Positions 1-5,835 of a stretch of 7,206 nucleotides of DNA are shown here, piece by piece. Source of the stretch: JALHTV01 sp049510055 (GTDB lineage Bacteria > Planctomycetota > Phycisphaerae > SM23-33); assembly GCA_049510055.1 (NCBI GenBank), contig JBEKZI010000099.1:1-7206 (forward strand), in the 5' to 3' direction. A model generated the notes under the pieces. The model had not been told where the DNA came from. It saw nothing but the letters and a program-made list of their open reading frames with translations, and made no database searches. How positions within the stretch are numbered: the stretch's first letter is position 1; each line of letters opens with the position of its first letter. Made by a program: the position numbers and the translations under genes.

Positions 1-575
1 CTTCTGTCCGAGGTATCCCAGCTCTCGAGCTCGGTCCTCACCAGCTCCCCGTGCTTCTTGCTGATGTCGCGCAGCGCATTCCCAACCGACCGGCGCACAT
101 ACTCGCTCTCGTCGTCCCGCAGCCGGCTCAGCATCCAGATCGCCCGGTCCGGATGGTCACGAAAATAGGGACGGCCGGTCCAGATCCTCAACCCTTCGGT
201 CACGGCCCGGCGGACGTTAGGCGACCTGTCCGCCAGCCATTCCTTGATCGCGGGAAGGGCCCCTTCGTACCCGACGTCGGCACAATAGCCGTCGAATGCC
301 TTTGCCAGGATCTCCTGGACACGCCAATCGGCATCCGGGCTCACACGCGATCTTAGAAACTTGAGGCTCTGCTGCGAACGGACCGCCAAGCGGCCCAGAA
401 TGAAGACCGCCAGTGACCGTGCCTGGCAGACATCCGACTCAAAGAGCCGCTTGGCAAGGAGGAGGCTCTCCCTGGGAGGATGGCACGCCACGACCTCGTC
501 GGCTGTCTGCTGAATGTCCAGGAACCCGTTCTGGGTCTTTCTTACCCTCTGGATGAGTTTGCCGATCTCGTCCAT
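1..575 (-). CDS. AlkD-like DNA alkylation repair HEAT-repeat protein, C-terminus cut by window edge
   Basis: The frame is open from an ATG at 575 to the left edge without a stop and gives 191 residues of an incomplete protein. It is an all-helical HEAT-like protein. A segment with an Asp-Trp-Arg pair and an 'AKAFDGYC' helix (about residues 82-98) is followed by a repeat with 'NVRRAVTEGLRIW' (about 120-132) and another with 'DDESEYVRRSVGNALRDISK' (about 154-173). Paired Arg-Arg and Asn-Ala-Leu-Arg-Asp residues of this type are characteristic of AlkD/AlkC-type proteins (PF08713), which bind alkylated DNA and in characterised members excise N3/N7-alkylated purines. Trp84 could correspond to the DNA-facing aromatic of AlkD, but I cannot confirm catalytic residues. 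The start is supported by GAGGGA about 8 bases upstream and by good family-like sequence directly after the Met. An in-frame extension upstream is possible but looks non-coding. The fold assignment is fairly sure; enzymatic activity is not. Confidence 0.75.
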   Translation of the reverse strand, partial: MDEIGKLIQRVRKTQNGFLDIQQTADEVVACHPPRESLLLAKRLFESDVCQARSLAVFILGRLAVRSQQSLKFLRSRVSPDADWRVQEILAKAFDGYCADVGYEGALPAIKEWLADRSPNVRRAVTEGLRIWTGRPYFRDHPDRAIWMLSRLRDDESEYVRRSVGNALRDISKKHGELVRTELESWDTSDR

Positions 576-863
576 GGTGTCTGTCCCTCGGTCAAGACCT
601 TCATGCGCTGTTCGGGAATGGCTCGGGCGCAATGAGAGGATCAAGCGTTTCAGCCAGTTGGCGCGGGCTTGGTCTCTGCGAGAATTGCCTGGATCCAGGC
701 TGGCCCGATGTCCTGGTGGGGAGTATATGCCGGCCACACGCTCTGCGCCCGCCTCTGGACGCGCTGCCCAAACTCCTCGCGATTCTGAGCCGGCGCGACA
801 TCGGCCCCCTCCCCTCGCCCCATGCGCTCAAGGCGGACGGCCTCTCGATCTCGACCCTGCCTT
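576..863. other. No recognisable gene (about 290 bases between alkD-like gene and sigma remnant)
   Basis: Several open frames cross this stretch on both strands, as expected at high GC. None has residues I can tie to a family, and none has a convincing Shine-Dalgarno site with a long plausible product. It probably holds the decayed 3' part of the sigma-factor gene or unrelated debris. I looked for conserved sigma region 4 residues in all three minus frames and did not find them. Confidence 0.4.
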
Positions 864-1009
864 TCAGCCACCTCCAGACATAGGAGCGTCCTGCACGAGC
901 TCCTCGGCCAGACCGGCGTCACGCACGATCTGCACGAAACCGGAGATGAGCTTCGCCGACTTGATCCCTGGACCGCGCCAATCGCGCGAAGGTTGTCGGG
1001 CGCCGTTAT
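864..1009 (-). pseudogene. Remnant of ECF sigma factor of the DGPF-associated (ECF42-like) group
   Basis: Reading the minus strand from 1009 gives 'ITAPDNLRAIGAVQ' and then, after a one-base shift at about 966, 'IKSAKLISGFVQIVRDAG' continuing to 'LAEELVQDA' (down to 885). Intact family members typically begin with an RAIEAVWRIESA-like segment followed by KLIAGLARIVRDVGLAEELAQDA, which is sigma region 2. The match is residue for residue if one base is restored, so this is a frameshifted copy. The first codon is ATA (1009-1007), where an ATG would be expected. Homology ends after 'QDA', and the shifted frame stops at TGA (866-864). The neighbour upstream at 1059-1484 is a DGPF/YciI protein, the usual genomic partner of this sigma group, which strengthens the identification. 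Everything past region 2.1 is missing or unrecognisable, so the gene is dead unless sequencing errors caused the shifts. Confidence 0.7.
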
Positions 1010-1058
1010 GGCGATCAGCCACCGTAGTGCCTCTGTCAGCGCACGTTCAAGGGCAAGA

Positions 1059-1484
1059 TCACGATGAGCGCCGCGCCGCTTGCGCTCGCAGGCGCTCCTC
1101 CTGCGCTCTGAGTTCACCCGTGGGGTCGCTCGAGGCGAAGTCCGCAGCCTCGAAAACCTGGCGAATCTCGAGCACCACGCCGTCTCCGAAAGGCGCGCGC
1201 TTCATCCAGGCGATCGCCTCTTCCTTCGACTTCAACTGGATCAGCCAGAAGCCGGCGATCAGATCCTTCGACTCGGTGAAGGGCCCGTCGATCACCGTGG
1301 TCTTCCCGCCCAAGAACTTGATGCGCGCGCCCTTGGAGGTCGCGTGCAGGCCCTCGGCCGCGAGCATCACGCCGGCCTTCACCATCTCCTCGTTGAACTT
1401 CCCCATCGCGGCGAAGGCCTTCTCGTCCGGAAGAACGCCTTCCTCCGACTCCTTGTTCGACGGGACCAAGATCATGAATCGCAT
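1059..1484 (-). CDS. YciI/DGPF-domain protein (YCII-related)
   Basis: This 141-residue protein starts 'MRFMILVPSN' and carries the diagnostic Asp-Gly-Pro-Phe motif at residues 66-69 ('VIDGPFTESKDLIAGFWLIQ'), followed by the 'VLEIRQVFEAADF' segment typical of the PF03795 family. The fold is a small ferredoxin-like alpha/beta barrel dimer. DGPF members are usually encoded beside ECF sigma factors and their biochemical role is unknown. The ATG at 1484 is chosen because AAAGGAGAT lies at 1499-1491, about 6 bases upstream; the same frame is open further up to 1628 but without family-like sequence. The last 25 residues are a charged Arg/Glu/Ala tail. A decayed sigma-factor gene lies 50 bases downstream, so this copy seems to have lost its partner. 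Confidence 0.9.
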   Translation of the reverse strand: MRFMILVPSNKESEEGVLPDEKAFAAMGKFNEEMVKAGVMLAAEGLHATSKGARIKFLGGKTTVIDGPFTESKDLIAGFWLIQLKSKEEAIAWMKRAPFGDGVVLEIRQVFEAADFASSDPTGELRAQEERLRAQAARRSS

Positions 1485-1556
1485 CGTCCTATCTCCTTTG
1501 GGTTGTGGGCTTGGAGCAGGGCTTCCGGGCGGATCCGACGCGGTGGTAATGCTTGC

Positions 1557-1586
1557 TCTATACATACGTCGAACAAGAGACCGCAA
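1557..1586 (-). promoter_or_regulatory. Possible sigma-70-type promoter for the DGPF gene
   Basis: On the minus strand, TTGCGG (1586-1581) and TATAGA (1562-1557) are separated by 18 bases. They lie about 73 bases upstream of the DGPF gene's ATG, in an otherwise gene-free stretch. The match is moderate (4 of 6 at -35 and 4 of 6 at -10), so this is suggestive only. Confidence 0.25.
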
Positions 1587-1759
1587 GGCCGACATATGGA
1601 ACGCCGCCATCGCCCCGAATGAGATCAATTTTGCCTGAATTTGTGGCTATGGGCACGAGCGCCAGCTTGAGCGCGGGCTTGTCGTGGGCAGCAAACTACG
1701 CCCAGCCGAGTGCCCCGGCGGGCGCAAGATCCATAACCCATTCTCGACCATGAATACCA

Positions 1760-1771
1760 CAATTTAAATTG
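1760..1771. repeat. 12-base perfect palindrome CAATTTAAATTG
   Basis: CAATTTAAATTG is self-complementary over all 12 bases and sits in an AT-rich pocket of a GC-rich intergenic region, about 100 bases beyond the wtpB stop. It could be a regulator site, or simply part of an AT-rich junction. No gene starts nearby on the plus strand, so its role is unclear. Confidence 0.4.
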
Positions 1772-1870
1772 CAGCAACCATTCGAGTCGGCTGAGAGGAT
1801 GTTGTGAGCACGGATTCTGTTTGGGTAAGCCCTCTGAGGAACGAACAGGATGGTCGGTTCTGGCAACACC

Positions 1871-2656
1871 CTATGGCTCGTTTTCGGGGAGCAGTGCAAG
1901 CCTTAGCAGGATGAAGACGGCCAGCGCCACCAGGATCAGCAGCAGGGCCACCGGCTCGGCGGCCCTCAGGCCAAATTCCTCGTAGCGTTCATAGAGCAAC
2001 ACCGACACGATTTTTGGGTTGTAGGCCAGGATGACCACCGCCCCGAACTCGCTGATGCCGCGCCCCCACATCATCACCGCCCCCCCCAGCACGCCGCGCC
2101 AAGCCTGCGGCAGCGTCACTCGCCAGAAGGCCTGCCAGGGAGTGGCCCCATCGGTCAGGGCGATCCGCTCCAGCTCCTCGTCCGTCTGGGCAAAAGCCTC
2201 CCGGCTCAGGTTAACCAGGAACGGCAGGCTGACAAACAACATGGCCAGCACGATCCCACCCAGGTTGTCGGTAAACGTGACGCCCAGCGAGGATAGCTCC
2301 TGTCCGAGCAGGCCGCGCCCCCCGAAGACCAGCAGCAGCGCCATGCCGGCGGCGGTATGGGGGACCACCACCGGCAGGTTGACCACCGCCTCCAGCAGGT
2401 GCTTGCCGCGGAACTTGCGCCGGGCAAGCAGGTAGGCCAGCGGCCCGCCGGTAGCCATCGCCAGGAGGGTGGCGATGAGCGCCGCGCCGAAGGTCAGGCC
2501 GATGGAATGCAGCAGCTCGGAGTCGCCGAGCGAATATAGGAAATCGGCCGGGGTGGTCGAGAGCAGCGTGCTCGCGAGCGGCAGGACGACGAACAGGACT
2601 AGCAGGCCGCCGGCGAAGGAGAAAGCCAAGGTGAAGGACAAGCTCCGGCGGTTCAA
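1871..2656 (-). CDS. wtpB: Tungstate/molybdate ABC transporter permease WtpB
   Basis: This 261-residue inner-membrane permease moves tungstate or molybdate delivered by WtpA. About six hydrophobic segments are visible, near residues 8-30, 53-76, 90-112, 134-150, 186-208 and 234-255. The cytoplasmic ATPase-coupling (EAA) loop lies at about 152-183, with 'EELERIALTDGATPWQAFWR' followed by 'VTLP', the form seen in ModB/WtpB permeases. Downstream, 'GISEFGAVVIL' and 'LLYERYEEFGL' are typical of the WtpB branch. The start is a TTG at 2656-2654 whose last two bases are shared with the wtpA stop (TTGA overlap). A strong GGAGGAGG sits about 5 bases upstream inside wtpA, so translational coupling is likely. 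The length is complete for the family. The partner ATPase is not encoded next to it. Substrate preference (W, Mo, or both) cannot be read from the permease. Confidence 0.88.
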   Translation of the reverse strand: MNRRSLSFTLAFSFAGGLLVLFVVLPLASTLLSTTPADFLYSLGDSELLHSIGLTFGAALIATLLAMATGGPLAYLLARRKFRGKHLLEAVVNLPVVVPHTAAGMALLLVFGGRGLLGQELSSLGVTFTDNLGGIVLAMLFVSLPFLVNLSREAFAQTDEELERIALTDGATPWQAFWRVTLPQAWRGVLGGAVMMWGRGISEFGAVVILAYNPKIVSVLLYERYEEFGLRAAEPVALLLILVALAVFILLRLALLPENEP

Positions 2657-3795
2657 GGGGCCTCCTCCGGAACACAGACCGCCTGCAGGGCGGCGGGCAG
2701 GTTTTTGAACTGGTCGACGGGAGCCGGCTCGAACAACGGCTGGTGGTCGGCTTCCATGATGGCGCGTCCCTGCGGCCCGAGCAGAAAAGCGATGAACGCT
2801 TCCGCCTCTTCCGGGTGGGGCGCATTGCTCGGGATGGTGACCCCATAGCCGATGCGCTCGCCGACGAATTGCGGCTTAACCGTGGCGAAACGCTGGAAGT
2901 TCAAGTCCACCTCCACCTGGTGGTAGGCCTGGTCGTAGGCCGCCTCCCCCAGGTTGAGGGCGGCCGGCAAGGGAACCATCTGCAGCCCCTGCTGCCGGAT
3001 GACGCTCTCGTACTCGAAGGCGTAATCCAGGTCGCCTGACTCGAGCAGGGCGATCATATCAATGTCGGCGTCCCGGATGATGATGTTCGACGCGGCAACC
3101 GTCTCCACGATTTCCGGGACGGTAATGGTAGTCAGCCCGTCCTCGTAGAAGAAACCCAGGGGATAAGTGAACTTCCCCTTGAACATGTCGGAAAAAAGGG
3201 CCGGCTGGCGGTAGTACTCTTGCGCCAGCGCGAAGGCCATCAGGGTCCGGTAGCCGATGGCGTCGAAGCGCGGGTCGGTGATGCCCACCTTGACCTCCGG
3301 GCGGGACAGAATCGTGTACCAGTTATCGGCGTTGATCTGGTCGGCGTACTTGCTGTCCGGCCGGTAGGCCACCGCCAGGCGATTCGTGGCGAAGCGGATG
3401 GTCCAGCTGGCATAGGGTTTTCCGGTGTCGGGGTCCTTCACGGCATACATCAACATGGGGACCAGCGAGGCGTCGGCGGAGGCAACCACGTCGACGGGCA
3501 CGTGCAGGTCCGTGACCTGGCGGATGACCTGGATGCTGCCGTGGAACTCGCCTTGAACGTCAACCTCCGGGTGCTCCACCTCAAAAGCCTTTTCCAGGTC
3601 CGTGAAGGGGGCGATCAGGCTGTCGGCGGCGACGATGACCAGCGGGGTCATTCTGGACCCGGTCGTGGCCGCGCCCGCCGACGGTTTGGCGCCGCAGCTG
3701 CCGGCGATAAACCCGACCAGAACGGCGATACATGAAACAAACCGGCGGGTAGGATGAGGCTTCATGGGAGAAAAGGGTGGGCCTTCATGGCTCAC
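2653..3795 (-). CDS. wtpA: Tungstate/molybdate-binding lipoprotein WtpA
   Basis: This 380-residue periplasmic-type solute-binding protein captures tungstate or molybdate and hands it to WtpB. It has an N-terminal signal (Arg17-Arg18, hydrophobic 19-32) with a lipobox-like 'IAGSCG' and Cys34. The mature domain shows the family signatures 'GEFHGSIQVIRQVTDL' (about 82-97), 'VDVVASADASLVPMLMY' (101-117), 'VGITDPRFDAIGYRTLMAFA' (170-189) and 'DYAFEYESVIRQQGL' (257-271). Asp174 and Glu261 fall where archaeal WtpA proteins use an aspartate and a glutamate to complete a six-coordinate site around the oxyanion, which sets them apart from bacterial ModA. The GTG at 3795 is chosen because AGGA lies 7 bases upstream and the previous gene ends 15 bases before it. 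An ATG at 3765 (residue 11) would give a more ordinary signal peptide but has no Shine-Dalgarno. A hairpin covers the GTG. Confidence 0.9.
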   Translation of the reverse strand: MSHEGPPFSPMKPHPTRRFVSCIAVLVGFIAGSCGAKPSAGAATTGSRMTPLVIVAADSLIAPFTDLEKAFEVEHPEVDVQGEFHGSIQVIRQVTDLHVPVDVVASADASLVPMLMYAVKDPDTGKPYASWTIRFATNRLAVAYRPDSKYADQINADNWYTILSRPEVKVGITDPRFDAIGYRTLMAFALAQEYYRQPALFSDMFKGKFTYPLGFFYEDGLTTITVPEIVETVAASNIIIRDADIDMIALLESGDLDYAFEYESVIRQQGLQMVPLPAALNLGEAAYDQAYHQVEVDLNFQRFATVKPQFVGERIGYGVTIPSNAPHPEEAEAFIAFLLGPQGRAIMEADHQPLFEPAPVDQFKNLPAALQAVCVPEEAP

Positions 3796-3797
3796 CC
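3771..3797 (-). terminator. Terminator-like hairpin over the wtpA start
   Basis: In the minus-strand transcript, GGGUGAGCC (3797-3789) pairs with GGCCCACCC (3783-3775) across a five-base AUGAA loop, giving 8 pairs and one A-C mismatch. UUUU (3774-3771) follows at once. It lies just after the 164-residue lipoprotein gene and includes the GTG start of wtpA in its first arm. It has the shape of a weak intrinsic terminator or attenuator and may also hide the GTG. A full stop of transcription would silence wtpA and wtpB, so partial read-through is more likely. Confidence 0.4.
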
Positions 3798-3810
3798 TAC
3801 TTTCCTGATA

Positions 3811-4305
3811 CTACTTGAACTCGAGTTTGACCAGGCCCTTGACCCACAGCTTGCCGGCCTGGCCGGGCATGACCGTCAGGAATGTGCCGGGCGTGTCGGT
3901 GAAGGCGACCATGCAGTCCGTGCAGGCTTGCAAAGTGGGCAGGTCGATGGTGGCCGAATAGCCGTCGCTGCCGGTCATCACCAACGAGGCGGCCCCAGAC
4001 TGGACCCCCGCAGCGGTCATCAGGTCGCTAAAGCGAACACCGCTGAAGTTCTGCGAGCCCACCTTGGGCTGATCGGCAGTGACACTGGCGACCGTCATGG
4101 CGCGCAGGTCGGCTTCCGTCAGGCTGAGCTCCTTTCCTACCAGTCCAGTGACGAGCAGCGAGGTGCCGCCCGCCGACATGGCGGTTGGGGCGGCCGTGGG
4201 CGCCTCGGTCAGGACTGGCGTTGCGGCCGGTCCGCAGGCGGCCAGCGTCATGGACGCCAAGGCCAGCAGCGAAAGAACGATGGAGATCGTATGGTTGTGC
4301 TTCAT
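3811..4305 (-). CDS. Single-module SUOX-fold (molybdopterin-domain-like) lipoprotein
   Basis: This 164-residue exported lipoprotein has an N-terminal hydrophobic signal and the lipobox 'TLAACG' with Cys24. An Ala/Thr/Pro linker (about 25-47) is followed by one module (49-164) resembling the sulfite-oxidase-type molybdopterin domain: 'QNFSGVRFSDLM' (86-97) is the usual xxGVxLxxLL motif and 'SDGYSATIDL' (113-122) is a second hallmark. It lacks the Mo-ligand cysteine that normally precedes the GV motif. It carries instead a C-x-x-C pair, Cys128-Thr-Asp-Cys131, followed by 'MVAFTDTPG'. By hand count it is identical at 63 of 116 ungapped positions to the last module of the 479-residue protein encoded just upstream, so the two are duplicates. 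The start is set by GAGGAG 9 bases before the ATG. It likely sits on the outer face of the membrane beside WtpA. Function unknown; possibilities are oxyanion or pterin binding, metal binding via CxxC, or a sensor. Confidence 0.8.
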   Translation of the reverse strand: MKHNHTISIVLSLLALASMTLAACGPAATPVLTEAPTAAPTAMSAGGTSLLVTGLVGKELSLTEADLRAMTVASVTADQPKVGSQNFSGVRFSDLMTAAGVQSGAASLVMTGSDGYSATIDLPTLQACTDCMVAFTDTPGTFLTVMPGQAGKLWVKGLVKLEFK

Positions 4306-4329
4306 TGGCAGTTTCTCCTCAAATAGTTT

Positions 4330-4370
4330 GTTCTCAGCGAAAGGGAAAGTTGCCCCCTTCGCCGCAGAAC
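4330..4370 (-). other. Intercistronic stem-loop between the paralogous lipoprotein genes
   Basis: In the minus-strand RNA, GCGAAGGGG (4362-4354) pairs with CCCUUUCGC (4345-4337) over an 8-base loop. It forms nine pairs including one G-U, extended by an outer GUUCU/AGAAC stem (4370-4366 with 4334-4330) across a small internal loop. It lies in the only sizeable gap in the operon (81 bases), 11 bases ahead of GAGGAG for the next gene. There is no U-run, so it is not a standard terminator. RNA processing or stability control is more likely. Confidence 0.55.
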
Positions 4371-4386
4371 ACTGTGCGACTCCGGA

Positions 4387-5826
4387 CTATTTCACCTCGA
4401 CCTTGACCACCTCCTTGATCCACACGTTGCCCGGCTGTCCGGGCATGACCGCCAAGAAGCTGCCCGGGGTGTCGGTGAAGGCGATCATGCAGTCAGCGCA
4501 GCCGTGCACGGCGGCCAGGTCGATCTCGGATGAATAACCGTCGCCGGCGGTCAGGACCAGCTTGGTCGCTGTTGCCTGGACCTGGGCTACGTCCAGCAAC
4601 GTGTTCAACCTCACGCCCGTGAAGGACTGGGTGCCCACCTTGGGCTGTTCGGTGCTGATCGTGACCGGGCTCATCGCCCGCAGGGCGCTTTCGGAGAGGC
4701 TCAACGGGCTCGCCACCAGCCCGGTGATGACCAATCTCCCAGCGGCGGCGGCCGGAGCGGCAGAGGTGGCCGCGGAGGTCTGGGCGGCGGCCGGGGTGGC
4801 AGCCCCTGGGACGTGCACGACGATCAGGGTGATCTGCCCGGCCATCTGGTTCTCTTTCAGGTCGGAACCGACCAGGCGCAGCGGGTAATACTTCTCGGGC
4901 AGCTCGGCGCCGTTGACCAGGTACGCCACGAGGATGTTGCCGTTGCGCTTGATGCTGACGCTTTGCAGCGTGACCGTGGTCCCGTCGGAGCCAACCACGT
5001 CCACCAGGTAACCGGCATCCGCCAGGGCGTCGTCAAACCCCCCGGGATTCATAGAGTTATCTCCGTCGTCCACCTGGCCGACCAGGAGCCACAGCGGAAC
5101 GCCCTCCCAGTTTTGCCCGCTATCGTCGGTCCAGTTCACCCCATGACAGCTCGGCGAGGCACAGGACTGGAAGGAGGCCCGGTCGACCGGCTGCATCAGC
5201 GCGCCGTGCAATTTCAGCGTCCAGGTCTGGCCCAGCGACTTGACCTCCATCTGGGTGACCCATTTCTCGGTCCAGAGGCCGTCGACGACCTGGTTGTTCT
5301 TGGCGCTGACGACCTCCAGCCGCAACGTGCCGTCCTGGACGGGGTCCAACGGCTTACCGTTCTGCTCGTAGGCCAGGATGGCGGTCAGCGGGTCGTGCGT
5401 CGCCAGTTCCGCCCCGGTGGCAGGATTGTAGGCCGTGAAGTTGCCATTCATCACCTGGCCATACGAGAAGGTCATGCTGTAGCCATCTTTGGCCAACAGG
5501 GTAACGCCGGTCGAGGCGTCGAAAGAGCCGCCGAGGGCCGCCACAAGATCCTTCAGGGCTACTCCTTCAAACCTCGCCGGCGGTGTGATCACCCCGGCGC
5601 TGTCCTTGAAGCCCCCCTGGCCTTCCGTGACCGGCAGGGCCTTGAGCTGGTCCAAGGTAAAAGTGCGAGAGCCATTCGGCCCGGTCAACTTCAGCACAAT
5701 CCCAGTGGCCGGCGCGGCCGCGGTGGCCGCGGCTGTCGCCGTTTGGGCCGTTCCGCAGGCGGCCGTCCCGAGGGACAGGCAGGCGGTCAGGGCCAGAAGG
5801 GGAAACAAGACTCGATTGCGCTTCAT
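4387..5826 (-). CDS. Three-module SUOX-fold lipoprotein with CX4CH motif
   Basis: This 479-residue exported lipoprotein has a Lys/Arg start, a hydrophobic stretch and 'TAACG' with Cys24 (Cys16 in 'LTAC' is a second candidate), then an Ala/Thr-rich linker. Three sulfite-oxidase-type modules follow. Module 1 (about 42-198) has 'RFEGVALKDLV' (85-95), 'KDGYSMTF' and 'ILAYEQNGKPL'. Module 2 (about 200-339) has 'NWEGVPLWLLV' (239-249) and 'AYLVNGAELPEKYYPLRLVG'. Module 3 (364-479) has 'SFTGVRLNTLL' (401-411), 'GDGYSSEIDL' and Cys443-Ala-Asp-Cys446. Only module 2 has a cysteine before its GV motif, in 'SFQSCASPSCHG': Cys222 fits the position of the Mo-ligand cysteine of sulfite oxidase, and Cys222-x4-Cys227-His228 also fits a CX4CH haem-attachment motif. 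A second Ala/Thr linker (340-362) separates modules 2 and 3. The ATG is fixed by AGGAGG 5 bases upstream, 9 bases after the regulator stop. Role unknown; the context suggests W/Mo sensing, storage or redox. Confidence 0.82.
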   Translation of the reverse strand: MKRNRVLFPLLALTACLSLGTAACGTAQTATAAATAAAPATGIVLKLTGPNGSRTFTLDQLKALPVTEGQGGFKDSAGVITPPARFEGVALKDLVAALGGSFDASTGVTLLAKDGYSMTFSYGQVMNGNFTAYNPATGAELATHDPLTAILAYEQNGKPLDPVQDGTLRLEVVSAKNNQVVDGLWTEKWVTQMEVKSLGQTWTLKLHGALMQPVDRASFQSCASPSCHGVNWTDDSGQNWEGVPLWLLVGQVDDGDNSMNPGGFDDALADAGYLVDVVGSDGTTVTLQSVSIKRNGNILVAYLVNGAELPEKYYPLRLVGSDLKENQMAGQITLIVVHVPGAATPAAAQTSAATSAAPAAAAGRLVITGLVASPLSLSESALRAMSPVTISTEQPKVGTQSFTGVRLNTLLDVAQVQATATKLVLTAGDGYSSEIDLAAVHGCADCMIAFTDTPGSFLAVMPGQPGNVWIKEVVKVEVK

Positions 5827-5835
5827 GCGTCCCTC

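Larger units (their letters stand above)
1485..1870. other. Intergenic stretch between wtpB and the DGPF gene
   Basis: About 390 bases with no gene I can support. It holds the ribosome-binding site and possible promoter of the DGPF gene at its left end and a 12-base AT palindrome at 1760-1771. Downstream of the wtpB stop I see no clear intrinsic terminator: the only small stem is GGGCTTACCC and it lacks a T-run. The stretch from about 1740 to 1830 is visibly more AT-rich than its surroundings. This is where an ATPase gene (wtpC) would be expected to begin, and none is present. Confidence 0.6.

Noticed and set aside
514..1638. Long open frame on the plus strand
   Set aside because: It runs antisense to the DGPF gene and the sigma remnant; the product is low-complexity Arg/Ser/Pro sequence without family features, as expected for the reverse of GC-rich coding DNA.
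1696..1899. 67-codon open frame on the minus strand overlapping the end of wtpB
   Set aside because: Its start lies within wtpB in another frame; cysteine-rich middle is not a recognisable motif and there is no ribosome-binding site.
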